A program made the position numbers and the translations under genes. Below the pieces are notes generated by a model. The model had not been told where the DNA came from and did not search any database. It was given only the letters and a program-made list of their open reading frames with translations. Of a stretch of 64,000 bases of DNA, positions 1-7,461 are shown piece by piece. The stretch comes from DATBGZ01 sp036557785 (GTDB lineage: Bacteria > Actinomycetota > Actinomycetes > Mycobacteriales > Micromonosporaceae), in assembly GCA_036557785.1 (NCBI GenBank), contig DATBGZ010000082.1, positions 124,001-188,000 on the forward strand, in the 5' to 3' direction. Positions within the stretch are counted from its first letter, which is position 1; every line of letters begins with the position of its first letter.

Positions 1-1
1 C

Positions 2-154
2 TGGCTCGGGCAGCGGATCGCGGACATCAAGTCGAGGTTGCAGCGGATGAATCCAGTGGAGAAGCCCGAGGAGTACCACCGCGTCTTCGGCGAGTTGCTC
101 TCGCTCGAGCAGCATGCCCGGGCCCTGCGCGAGCAGATCGCCGGCGCGCTGTAG
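2..154 (+). CDS. dnaG: DNA primase DnaG, C-terminal fragment
   Basis: The reading frame is open from base 2 to a TAG at 152-154 and gives 50 residues beginning WLGQRIADIKSRLQ and ending EQIAGAL. This charged, helical tail with the pattern NPVEKPEEYHRVFGELLSLE is typical of the helicase-binding C-terminal end of actinobacterial DnaG, which makes RNA primers for replication. The rest of the gene lies outside the window to the left. Nothing follows on this strand until 4284, so dnaG is probably the last gene of its transcript. The identification rests on a short tail. Confidence 0.8.
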   Translation, partial: WLGQRIADIKSRLQRMNPVEKPEEYHRVFGELLSLEQHARALREQIAGAL

Positions 155-180
155 CCGGCCGGCCCTTCCCACGTTGGGCG

Positions 181-1146
181 CTACTTCAGCGCGCCGTCGA
201 GCATGCCGCGCAGGAAGTAGCGCTGGAAGCCGAAGAAGAGGATCAGCGGCACCGCCATCGAGACCAGCGCCCCGGGCGCGATGACGTCGATGTTCGACGA
301 GAACGCCCGGGTCTGCTCACGGATCGCGTAGGTGATCGGCGGGTTGTTGAAGCCGAAGACCAGCGCCACCAGCAGGTCGTTCCAGACCCACAGGAACTGG
401 AAGATGGCCAGCGACCCCAGCGCGGGCCAGGCGAAGGGCAACGCCACCCGGCGGAAGACCGTGAATTCCCCGGCGCCATCGGCCCGGGCCGCCTCGATGA
501 GGTCGCCGGGCAGGCTGAGGAAATAGCTGCGCAGCAGGAAGACCGCGAACGGCAGGCCAAAGGCGACGTGGAAGGCGATGACCGCCGGGATGTCGCCGAA
601 GATGCCGAGCACGCGGAAGATCGCGGCATCGGGGATGACCGCCACCTGCACCGGCACGATGGTGAGCCCGACCGCGAGCACGAAGACGAGATCGCGGCCA
701 GGAAAGCGCAACCAGGCCAGCGCGTACGCGCCGAGTGCCCCCAGGCCGAGAACGAGCACAGTGGACGGTACGGCGATGAGAACGGTATTCCACAGCGAGC
801 CGGTGATGCGCGCGTTGCCCAGCAGCGCCGCGTAGTTGGCGAGGGTGAGCTGGCTCGGGGCGTGCAGCACCGTCCACCAGCCGGTCGCGCTGTTATCCGC
901 GGCGCTGCGCAGGCTCGCGACGGCCAGGCCCAGCGTCGGGAACAGCCAGAAGATCCCGACGGCCAGGACGATGAACCTCCCGGCACCGCTGGAGAGGCGG
1001 GCCGCCAGGCGGCGCAGCGGTCCCGGCCGGGGATCGTCGCGGACCGCGGTGCCCGCGGGCTCCAACTCGGGGACCGGGGCCGGATCCAGCAGGGCCGTGG
1101 ATCCGGAGAGCGCCCCGGAATCCGGGTCGGGTCGGGTCGGTCTCAT
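181..1146 (-). CDS. Carbohydrate ABC transporter permease (MalG/AglG-like)
   Basis: 321-residue inner-membrane permease of a sugar importer. A proline-rich N-terminal tail of about 45 residues precedes six hydrophobic segments. The cytoplasmic EAA coupling loop is visible as EAARADGAGEFTVFRRVALP, followed by WVWNDLLVALVFG, and the end YFLRGMLDGALK is the usual MalG-type C-terminus. The ATG at 1144-1146 overlaps the TGA of the upstream permease (ATGA), so it is translationally coupled as the last gene of the binding protein-permease-permease operon 3856 to 181. No ATPase gene is present; in actinobacteria such importers often use a shared MsiK-type ATPase (family knowledge). Relatives are AglG of alpha-glucoside systems; the substrate is not determined by sequence. 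Confidence 0.9.
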   Translation of the reverse strand: MRPTRPDPDSGALSGSTALLDPAPVPELEPAGTAVRDDPRPGPLRRLAARLSSGAGRFIVLAVGIFWLFPTLGLAVASLRSAADNSATGWWTVLHAPSQLTLANYAALLGNARITGSLWNTVLIAVPSTVLVLGLGALGAYALAWLRFPGRDLVFVLAVGLTIVPVQVAVIPDAAIFRVLGIFGDIPAVIAFHVAFGLPFAVFLLRSYFLSLPGDLIEAARADGAGEFTVFRRVALPFAWPALGSLAIFQFLWVWNDLLVALVFGFNNPPITYAIREQTRAFSSNIDVIAPGALVSMAVPLILFFGFQRYFLRGMLDGALK

Positions 1147-2498
1147 GGTCGCTGCCTGCGCCTTCTGCGGATCGTGAACAGCATCGCGGGCAGCACCAGC
1201 ACGAAGAGCAGGACGGCCAGCGCGCTGCCCAGCCCGTAGTCCAGACCGCCGCCGAAGGACACGCGGTACATCTCGAGCGCCACCACGTTCGCCTCGTCCT
1301 GCGACGAGTCCGGCGGGAGTACATAGAGTAGATCGAAGATCTTCAAGACATTGATGGATAGGGTAACGATAACGACCCCGAGGATCGGCCACACGAGTGG
1401 CACCGTGATCCGTCGCAGCACCTGCCACTCGCTGGCCCCGTCGACTCGGGCCGCCTCCAGCACGTCGCGGGGGAGTCCGGCGAGCCCGGCCTGGATGAGC
1501 ATCATGGCGAACCCGGCCCAGATCCAGACATAGGCACCGATCACGGCGGGCGTCACCAGCCGGGGGCCGAGCCAGGTCACGCCCCGGAACGGCTCGGTGA
1601 AGTTGGTCGCCGCCAGCCGTACCGTGTACTCGCCGTCGGAGAGCCCGGGGAAGACGAACTGCCCCGCCCCGTCGGTGGTCGCGGTCGCCACGACCTTCCC
1701 CTCCCGTACGGCCTCGACCCGCATGCCGGGCAGGCCGACCTCGGTGTCGTCGATCGCGCCCACCGAGCCGCCACCGCCGCGGGTGAAGTCGAGCCAGACG
1801 ACCCCGCGCAGGTCCGTGCCGGCGGCCGGTGCCGCGGCCGGCGCCGCGTCCGAGGGGATGCGGTCGCGGGGCAGGCCGACGACCGGCATCGCGACCGGCA
1901 GGGTGGCCGGCACCGGGCTGGCGGTCTCGTACCCGCCATCGGCCGGGACGAGGCCCGTGCCGTCGCGCGGCGCGACCCCGTAGTACTTCGACGGCGGGGC
2001 GAAGGCGTCGTGCACCGCCACGATCGCCGCGTTGAGCGCGCCGCGCTGGGGGCTTTCGTCGTAGACCAGCCGGAACGTCACGCCGACGGCGAGGAACGAC
2101 AGGGCCATCGGCATGAACAGGATCGTCTTGAGCGCGGTCGACCACCGTACGCGTTGGGTGAGCACGGCGAGCATGAGCCCGAGTGCGGTCACCACCGATG
2201 GCGCGACCACCACCCAGACGATGTTGTTGAGGACCGCGTGCCGCGTGGTGTCCGTGGCGAAGATGCGCAGGTAGTTCGCCGCGCCAACGAACTCGCCGGT
2301 GTCCGAGGAGTGCAGGCTCAGCCATACCGTGCTCGCCATCGGGTACGCGACGAGCACCAGCACGGTCAGCGCCGCTGGGGCGAGGAACAGCGCGGCGACC
2401 AGTCGACGCTCGTCGAGGCGGCGGCGCCGCTGCGGGGCGACCGGCTCGACTCCCGGTTGCGCGCCTTCGGCCGCCCCGGTCACGGCCACCCCGGTCAT
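1143..2498 (-). CDS. Carbohydrate ABC transporter permease with inserted extracytoplasmic B-type domain
   Basis: 451-residue MalF/AglF-type permease, far longer than the roughly 300 residues usual for the family. Residues 1-145 hold the N-terminal tail and first TM segments; the EAA loop starts at about residue 348 (EAARVDGASEWQVLRRITVP). Between them, at about residues 146-312, lies an extra segment: a Pro/Ala-rich linker (about 175-228) and then a beta-sandwich-like module (GVVWLDF..., LPGMRVEAV, TTDGAGQFVFPGLSDGEYTV) resembling SdrD-B/CNA-B repeats. By position it should face outside, like the P2 loop of MalF. The ATG at 2496-2498 overlaps the stop of the binding-protein gene and its own stop overlaps the next start, so all three are coupled. 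Confidence 0.9.
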   Translation of the reverse strand: MTGVAVTGAAEGAQPGVEPVAPQRRRRLDERRLVAALFLAPAALTVLVLVAYPMASTVWLSLHSSDTGEFVGAANYLRIFATDTTRHAVLNNIVWVVVAPSVVTALGLMLAVLTQRVRWSTALKTILFMPMALSFLAVGVTFRLVYDESPQRGALNAAIVAVHDAFAPPSKYYGVAPRDGTGLVPADGGYETASPVPATLPVAMPVVGLPRDRIPSDAAPAAAPAAGTDLRGVVWLDFTRGGGGSVGAIDDTEVGLPGMRVEAVREGKVVATATTDGAGQFVFPGLSDGEYTVRLAATNFTEPFRGVTWLGPRLVTPAVIGAYVWIWAGFAMMLIQAGLAGLPRDVLEAARVDGASEWQVLRRITVPLVWPILGVVIVTLSINVLKIFDLLYVLPPDSSQDEANVVALEMYRVSFGGGLDYGLGSALAVLLFVLVLPAMLFTIRRRRRQRP

Positions 2499-3856
2499 GG
2501 CCGCCCCGCGAAGTCGTGAACGGCCGCGTCCTCGAGCTGTTGGGCGAGGTCGGTCGGCGAGATGTCGTTGTCGAGGAAGTTCTGCAGCAGCACCCACATG
2601 TGCGCGTCGGTGCCGCCGCCGAAGGCCTGCGGGGTCAGGTCGGAGAGGTCGAAGCGCACTTCGGGCGTGTCGATGATCTCCCGGGCGAGCTCGCGGGTCG
2701 TGTCGTCGGGGTAGGACGACGGGTCGAGGTTGCGGTTGACGGAGAGGAACCCGCCCTGGCTGGCCATGATCCGCGCCACGTCGGGGGAGGCCAGGAACGT
2801 CATGAGGGCGTTGGTCTCGGGCGTGTCGTGGAACGCCACGGCTTCGTCGCCGGCGGTCACCACGGCGGGCGGCGAGCCGTTGATCGACGGCCAGGGAAAG
2901 AACCGCGCGCCCTCGCCGACCGTGACCTGGTTGAGCCGGCGGATCTCCGCGGCCACGAAGTCGCCCTCGGCGATCATGGCGGTCGTGGGCTCGGTGCCGA
3001 AGACATTCGCGACCGACTGAGTGAACGAGGTCTGGGTCGCACCCGATGGTCCACCGTCGATGAACTTCGGCGTGCGCCAGTACTCGTCGAGCAGCTCCAG
3101 CGTCCGGACCACGCTCGGGTCCGTCCAGGCGATCTCGTGGCGGGCGAGCTCGTCGTACCGCTCCGGACCGGCGATGCGCAGGTAGGCGTTCTCGAACCAG
3201 TCGGAGAGCACCCACCCGTCCGCGCCGCCCGCAGCCATCGGCGTGATGCCGGCCTCGGTCAGGGTCCGGGACAACGCCTGCAGCTCCTCCCATGTGGACG
3301 GTGGGCTCACTCCCGCCTCAGCGAAGGCGTCGGCGCGGTACCAGACCACCGACTTGTTCGCGACCTTGAAGTACAGCCCGTACAGCTGGCCGTTGACGGT
3401 ACCGAGATCCTGCCAGGCTTGGGAGTAGTTGCTCCGTACGGCCTGGGCGGCCGTGCCCGTGATCGGGGTGAGCACTCCGCGGGCCACGAGCTCAGCGACG
3501 ACGCCGGGCTCAGGGATGAAGGCGATGTCCGGCGGGGACCCGCCGGCAAGCCGGCTGTTGATGAGCACCGCGAGGTCGGTACCGCCCGAGGTGTAGCGGA
3601 CCGTGGCGTGGGTGCGGCGCATGAACTCGTTCAGCACGGCCTGGAAGTTGCGCTGCTCGGCACCGGACCAGGTCGCGACGACCTCCAGCGTGCGTCCCGC
3701 GAAGTTGCCGAGGCTGGGGTCGATGGCGTCCGGGGTCCCGATCGTGCACCCGCCGAGGACGAGCACCACCAGCACCGCGGCCGCGCGTTCAAGTCCGGCC
3801 CCGCGGCCAGAGCGTTCAAGTCCGGCTGGGACGCTTCGCCGGGGTGTTCCGGGCAT
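2495..3856 (-). CDS. Sugar ABC transporter substrate-binding lipoprotein (AglE-like)
   Basis: 453-residue extracellular solute-binding protein. A basic N-terminus and hydrophobic stretch AAAVLVVLVLGGC end in a lipobox (LGGC), so it should be lipid-anchored outside the membrane. The body has the family 1 signature features: VVATWSGAEQRNFQAVL near the start of the mature protein, PPDIAFIPEPG, and FHDTPETNALMTFLASP. ATG 3854-3856 is chosen because GGAAGG sits 6 bases upstream; a GTG at 3896-3898 in the same frame has no such support. A 15-bp direct repeat (3785-3799 and 3812-3826, 27 bp apart, in frame) duplicates part of the signal-peptide n-region (GLER twice). First gene of the importer operon, divergent from the HemD-like regulator at 4284. 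Confidence 0.9.
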   Translation of the reverse strand: MPGTPRRSVPAGLERSGRGAGLERAAAVLVVLVLGGCTIGTPDAIDPSLGNFAGRTLEVVATWSGAEQRNFQAVLNEFMRRTHATVRYTSGGTDLAVLINSRLAGGSPPDIAFIPEPGVVAELVARGVLTPITGTAAQAVRSNYSQAWQDLGTVNGQLYGLYFKVANKSVVWYRADAFAEAGVSPPSTWEELQALSRTLTEAGITPMAAGGADGWVLSDWFENAYLRIAGPERYDELARHEIAWTDPSVVRTLELLDEYWRTPKFIDGGPSGATQTSFTQSVANVFGTEPTTAMIAEGDFVAAEIRRLNQVTVGEGARFFPWPSINGSPPAVVTAGDEAVAFHDTPETNALMTFLASPDVARIMASQGGFLSVNRNLDPSSYPDDTTRELAREIIDTPEVRFDLSDLTPQAFGGGTDAHMWVLLQNFLDNDISPTDLAQQLEDAAVHDFAGRP

Positions 3857-3898
3857 GCTCCGCCTTCCCGTCCTGGACGTGTCGGCAGTGTCACCCAC

Positions 3899-3963
3899 CG
3901 ATACGTACCGGCACCAGAGCGCGACTGGCCACGTTACGCAACCGATGGGGTCTTCACAAGATC
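3899..3963 (-). promoter_or_regulatory. Upstream element shared with the second sugar-importer operon
   Basis: Four words occur here in the same order as upstream of the second importer (8812-8875): CGATACGT (3899-3906), GCACCAG (3911-3917), TACGCAACCGAT (3935-3946) and TCACAAGATC (3954-3963). They lie 43 to 107 bases before the ATG of the binding protein, the place for a promoter and operator. The GCAACCGAT core recalls the central CG of LacI-family operators, but this copy is not a good palindrome. Conservation of order between two otherwise different intergenic regions is seen directly; co-regulation is an inference. Confidence 0.5.
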
Positions 3964-4151
3964 AGCACCTGCGGCGTTGCGACCGTACGGCCGGTGACCT
4001 GCGCAAACGTCGACCGGGCCGATGCCGGGGAGTGGGCCAAGGGCAACCTCGGTGAGCAGAAGTTGATGCAACCGTGACTGCGAGCCACACTGCCGTAACG
4101 GCCCGGACACGGGACACTGTTTCCGCCTGAGCCCCGCAACGGGATGCCGCA

Positions 4152-4250
4152 GCGCGGCGATGCTCGCGAACCGCGCACGAGACAGCGCGGCGAAGCCTGC
4201 GAGCCGTGCACTAGAGAACGTGGCGATGCCTGCGAGCCGCGTACGGGCAA
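4152..4250. repeat. Three 33-bp imperfect tandem repeats
   Basis: Units at 4152-4184, 4185-4217 and 4218-4250 share the core GGCGAWGCYYGCGARCCG followed by CRYRCKNG. The period of 33 keeps frame, so in one plus frame they read as an 11-residue repeat (RGDAREPRTRQ-like) and on the minus strand as another (GSRASPR-like). They lie in the 427-base gap between the divergent binding-protein and HemD-like genes, 34 bases before the latter's GTG. No start site or RBS suits a real peptide, so I treat them as intergenic repeats. Confidence 0.75.
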
Positions 4251-4283
4251 CGGAGCCCGGTCGCGGGGAAGGGAGGAGACGCC

Positions 4284-5411
4284 GTGGCGACCCCGCCCGC
4301 GGCCGGCCCCCTCGCCGGATTCACGGTCGCCCTCGCCACGGACCGCCGTACTCACGACATGGCCGGGTGGCTCGCGGCCGAGGGAGCCCGTACCGTCGGG
4401 TTCCGCGCCGTGCACACGACGCCGCAGCCGGACGCCACGGCCATCGCCGCCGCGGTTCGTGACAGCGTCGCGGCGCCGGCGCACGAGGTCATCGTCTCGT
4501 CCGCGTTCGGGTTGCGACTGTGGCTCTCCGCCGCCCGCCGGCAGGGGCTGCTGGAGCAGCTCGTCGCCGGCCTGGCCGAGGCACGGCTGTTGGCGCGAAA
4601 CCCGGTCACCGCCGACGGCTTGCGCGAACTGGGCCTGACCCAGATCTGGTCGACCGCCGCCGCCACCACGGAGGACCTGTTCCGGTATCTGATCGCGCAG
4701 CCGATGGCGGGTCGGCGCATCGTCGCACAGATCGAGATGGATGCCCATCGAGAGCTCTGCGAGGCGCTGCGAACCGCGGGGGCGGTGGTCGTCGAGGTGA
4801 CCACTCACCGGTTCGGCCCGCCAACGCACTCGGACGAGATCCGCCGCCTGAACGACCTGATCGCGCGCCGTCATGTCGATGCGGTGGTGCTCGCGGGCCC
4901 GGCCGTGACCCAGAACGTCCTCGACCAGGCGATCGCCGACGAGGTGCTCGACGAGGTGCTCAACGCGCTCGTGCACGATGTCGTCGCGGTGTGCCTGGGG
5001 CCCCTGACCGCCACGCCGCTGGCGGATCGCGGGATCCCCGTGGTGCGGGCCACCGAACCGGTGCCACGGTCGCTGGCCGCATCGGTGCTCACCGAGCTGC
5101 CGCTGCGTGCGCTGACCATCGACATCGCCGGCCGCACGGTCGAGGTGCGGGGGCAGGGGGTCGTGGTCAATGGCCAGCTCGTGCCCGTCCAGCCCGGACC
5201 GCTCGGCGTGCTCCGGGCGCTCGCGTCCCATCCCGGCCGGGTGCTCTCCGCCGCCGAGATCCGGGCCTATCTGCCACATTCGTCCACTGTGGATGATCAC
5301 GCGATCGAGATGGCCGTCTCCCGCCTGCGGGGTACGCTCGGCCACTCCGACCTGAGCGAGCTTGACCTCGTCCAGACCGTCATGAAGCGCGGCTACCGAC
5401 TGGCAGTCTGA
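4284..5411 (+). CDS. Uroporphyrinogen-III synthase-like protein fused to OmpR-type DNA-binding domain
   Basis: 375 residues. Residues 1 to about 265 have the two-lobed HemD fold pattern: FTVALATDRRTHDMAGWLAAEGA at the start, EVIVSSAFGLRLWL, and DAVVLAGPAVTQNVLDQA in the second lobe. Residues about 280-375 form a winged helix of the OmpR/PhoB type (LGVLRALASHPGRVLSAAEI, VDDHAIEMAVSRLRGTLG, VQTVMKRGYRLAV). Such fusions occur in actinobacteria; Streptomyces NnaR, a nitrate/nitrite assimilation regulator, has this architecture. The role here is therefore probably transcriptional control, not haem synthesis. GTG start with GGGAGGAG 5 bases upstream. It sits between the two sugar-importer operons; no nitrate genes are nearby, so its target is unknown. 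Confidence 0.85.
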   Translation: MATPPAAGPLAGFTVALATDRRTHDMAGWLAAEGARTVGFRAVHTTPQPDATAIAAAVRDSVAAPAHEVIVSSAFGLRLWLSAARRQGLLEQLVAGLAEARLLARNPVTADGLRELGLTQIWSTAAATTEDLFRYLIAQPMAGRRIVAQIEMDAHRELCEALRTAGAVVVEVTTHRFGPPTHSDEIRRLNDLIARRHVDAVVLAGPAVTQNVLDQAIADEVLDEVLNALVHDVVAVCLGPLTATPLADRGIPVVRATEPVPRSLAASVLTELPLRALTIDIAGRTVEVRGQGVVVNGQLVPVQPGPLGVLRALASHPGRVLSAAEIRAYLPHSSTVDDHAIEMAVSRLRGTLGHSDLSELDLVQTVMKRGYRLAV

Positions 5412-5458
5412 CCAGGCCCGAGCTGCGTCATCCACGCGACTGCGCTCCCGTTCGACCC

Positions 5459-6373
5459 TTACCCCTTGACCGCCCCGCCTACGATGCCGCGGACGAAGTA
5501 CCGCTGCAGGGCGAAGAAGATGAACAGTGGCACGAGCATGGAGAGGAATGCCGCCGCACCCAACAGGTACCACCCGCCGCCGAGCGAGTTGACCAGGTTC
5601 GCCATCTTCGCGGTCAGCGGTAGGTTGTCGCCATTAGACAGTCCTATGTAGATCAATGCGACGAGCAGGTCGTTCCACACGAACAGGAACTGGAAGATGG
5701 CCAGCGCCGCGAACGCGGGAACGCAGAGCGGCACCGCGATCCGGAAGAACGCCGTCACATGGTTGGCCCCGTCGATCGAGGCCGACTCGAACAGTGACTT
5801 CGGCAGCGAGCCCATGAAGTTGCGCAGCAGGTAGACCGCGAACGGAAGGCCGTAACCGGTGTGGGCGAGCCAGACAGCGAGGAACTGGCCGGTGATCCCC
5901 CAGTCGGCGAAGACACGCAGGATCGGGATGAGCGTGGTCTGCAGCGGCACCACGAGCAGCCCGACCACGACCACGAACAGGATGTCGCGGCCCGGGAACT
6001 CCATCCAACTGAACGCGTAGGCGGCGAACGCGGCGACGGCGATCGGGATGATTGTGGCGGGCACCGCGATGAAGATGCTGTTGAGGAAGGCGCGGCCGAT
6101 GCCGTTCTGCCCCACCACGTCGGAGTAGTTCTGCATGGTGAAGTGGTAAGGCGGCGCGAACACCGTCCACCAGCCCGACGTCGAGAGCGTGGACTCCGGA
6201 CGGAACGAGCTCACCAGCAGGCCGACCGTCGGGACGGCCCACAAGAGCATGAGGGCGACCACGACGAGGTGCAGCACGGTGCGTCCGCCGCGTCGGGGCT
6301 TGCGGTGCTTCGACGGTACGGCGGGCACGTCCATGGGACGTGGCAGGGGGCGAGAGGGAACCGCGATGCTCAT
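5459..6373 (-). CDS. Carbohydrate ABC transporter permease (MalG/AglG-like)
   Basis: 304-residue permease with a basic N-terminal tail (KHRKPRRGGR), six TM segments, the EAA-type loop ESASIDGANHVTAFFRIAVPL and the conserved end QRYFVRGIVGGAVKG. It is clearly related to the permease at 181-1146 (same WVWNDLLVALI motif), so the two importers arose from a common ancestor. The ATG 6371-6373 overlaps the TGA of the preceding permease. Last gene of the second importer operon (8745 to 5459); it ends 48 bases from the convergent HemD-like gene. Confidence 0.92.
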   Translation of the reverse strand: MSIAVPSRPLPRPMDVPAVPSKHRKPRRGGRTVLHLVVVALMLLWAVPTVGLLVSSFRPESTLSTSGWWTVFAPPYHFTMQNYSDVVGQNGIGRAFLNSIFIAVPATIIPIAVAAFAAYAFSWMEFPGRDILFVVVVGLLVVPLQTTLIPILRVFADWGITGQFLAVWLAHTGYGLPFAVYLLRNFMGSLPKSLFESASIDGANHVTAFFRIAVPLCVPAFAALAIFQFLFVWNDLLVALIYIGLSNGDNLPLTAKMANLVNSLGGGWYLLGAAAFLSMLVPLFIFFALQRYFVRGIVGGAVKG

Positions 6374-7353
6374 CGGACAGACTCCTGGGCACGAAACTGG
6401 CGAATGTTGAAGGCCATCACCGGAACGATGGCGAGCAGGAGCACCACGGCCACGGCACTGGCCCGGCCGAAGTCGCCGAACGTGAACATTTCCTTGATCA
6501 TGAGGTTCGCGATGACCTCACTGTCGTAGTTGCCGTTGGTGAGGGTGTAGACGATGTCGAAGGTCTTCAATGAAGTGATGACCATCGTGGTCGAGACCAC
6601 GGCCAGCGTCGGGCCGAGCAGCGGGAAGGTCACCCGGCGGAAGACCTGGAACTCGCCGGCGCCGTCGAGCCGGGCCGCCTCCAGCAGTTCCGGGTCGATT
6701 CCCTTGACCGCGGCCGAGATGATCACCATGCAGAAGCCGGTCCACATCCAGACCATGATGGCGATGAGCGCGAAGCTGGTCACGTGCAGCGATGGCGACT
6801 GCAACCAGGCAACGGGACCGAACCCGAAGCCGCCGAGCAGGCCGTTCACGGTGCCCGTCTGCGGCACGCCCGGCGGGCGGAAGTCGTACATGTACTTCCA
6901 GATCACACCGGCTGCGACCATGCTGATCGCCAGCGGCAGGAAGATGATGCTCTTGGCCCATGCCTCATAGCGGACCCGGTCGAGCATGATCGCGATGGCC
7001 AGACCGAGTCCGACCGTGAAGAGCGTGAGCAGCACCAGCCACAGCACGTTGTTGAAGAGGGCCGACAGCGCCGAAGAGTTGGTGAAGAACCATTTGTAGT
7101 TGGCCAGGCCGACCCAGGTCGGCCGCAGCGGGCTCTTGCTCTGGAAGCTGCGGATGATCGTGCGGACCGTTGGGTAGACGAGGAAGAAGCCGAGGAACGC
7201 CAGCGCGGGCCCCAGCCAGAACCATGGCCGGATCCGGCGCTGCCAGACCGGCGATGCCAACGTGACGAGGCGTTCCGTGAGCACGATGTAGCCGACCAGG
7301 ACGGCTGGTACGCCGACCACCACCTCAATGGCGGTAAGTGTTTGTGAGTTCAT
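6370..7353 (-). CDS. Carbohydrate ABC transporter permease (MalF/AglF-like)
   Basis: 327 residues if started at ATG 7351-7353 (AGGTG 5 bases upstream); a GTG two codons earlier (7357-7359) is equally in frame. An extra N-terminal TM (IEVVVGVPAVLVGYIVLTERLV) precedes the usual permease core, as in AglF proteins. The EAA loop is EAARLDGAGEFQVFRRVTFPLLGP. Unlike its paralogue at 1143-2498 it has only a short loop (FRPPGVPQTGTVNGLL) where that protein carries the large insertion. It lies 108 bases after the binding-protein gene and overlaps the next permease by ATGA. Confidence 0.92.
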   Translation of the reverse strand: MNSQTLTAIEVVVGVPAVLVGYIVLTERLVTLASPVWQRRIRPWFWLGPALAFLGFFLVYPTVRTIIRSFQSKSPLRPTWVGLANYKWFFTNSSALSALFNNVLWLVLLTLFTVGLGLAIAIMLDRVRYEAWAKSIIFLPLAISMVAAGVIWKYMYDFRPPGVPQTGTVNGLLGGFGFGPVAWLQSPSLHVTSFALIAIMVWMWTGFCMVIISAAVKGIDPELLEAARLDGAGEFQVFRRVTFPLLGPTLAVVSTTMVITSLKTFDIVYTLTNGNYDSEVIANLMIKEMFTFGDFGRASAVAVVLLLAIVPVMAFNIRQFRAQESVR

Positions 7354-7461
7354 CGACACCTGACCCTGCGAGGACGGACCGTGGACGCTGAACCGAGGGT
7401 CGCGGGATGGACGGACGTCGCCGCCCGCCCACCCCGCAACCGTTGGGGGGGAACAGTTTGG

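Noticed and set aside
4080..4111. GlnR box upstream of the HemD-like regulator
   Set aside because: GTAAC and GTTTC words are present but the spacing does not fit the a/b-site arrangement.
3954..5573. 539-residue open frame on the minus strand opposite the HemD-like gene
   Set aside because: Arg/Gly/Asp/His-rich composition without conserved motifs and exactly antisense to a well-supported gene; a by-product of GC-rich codon bias.
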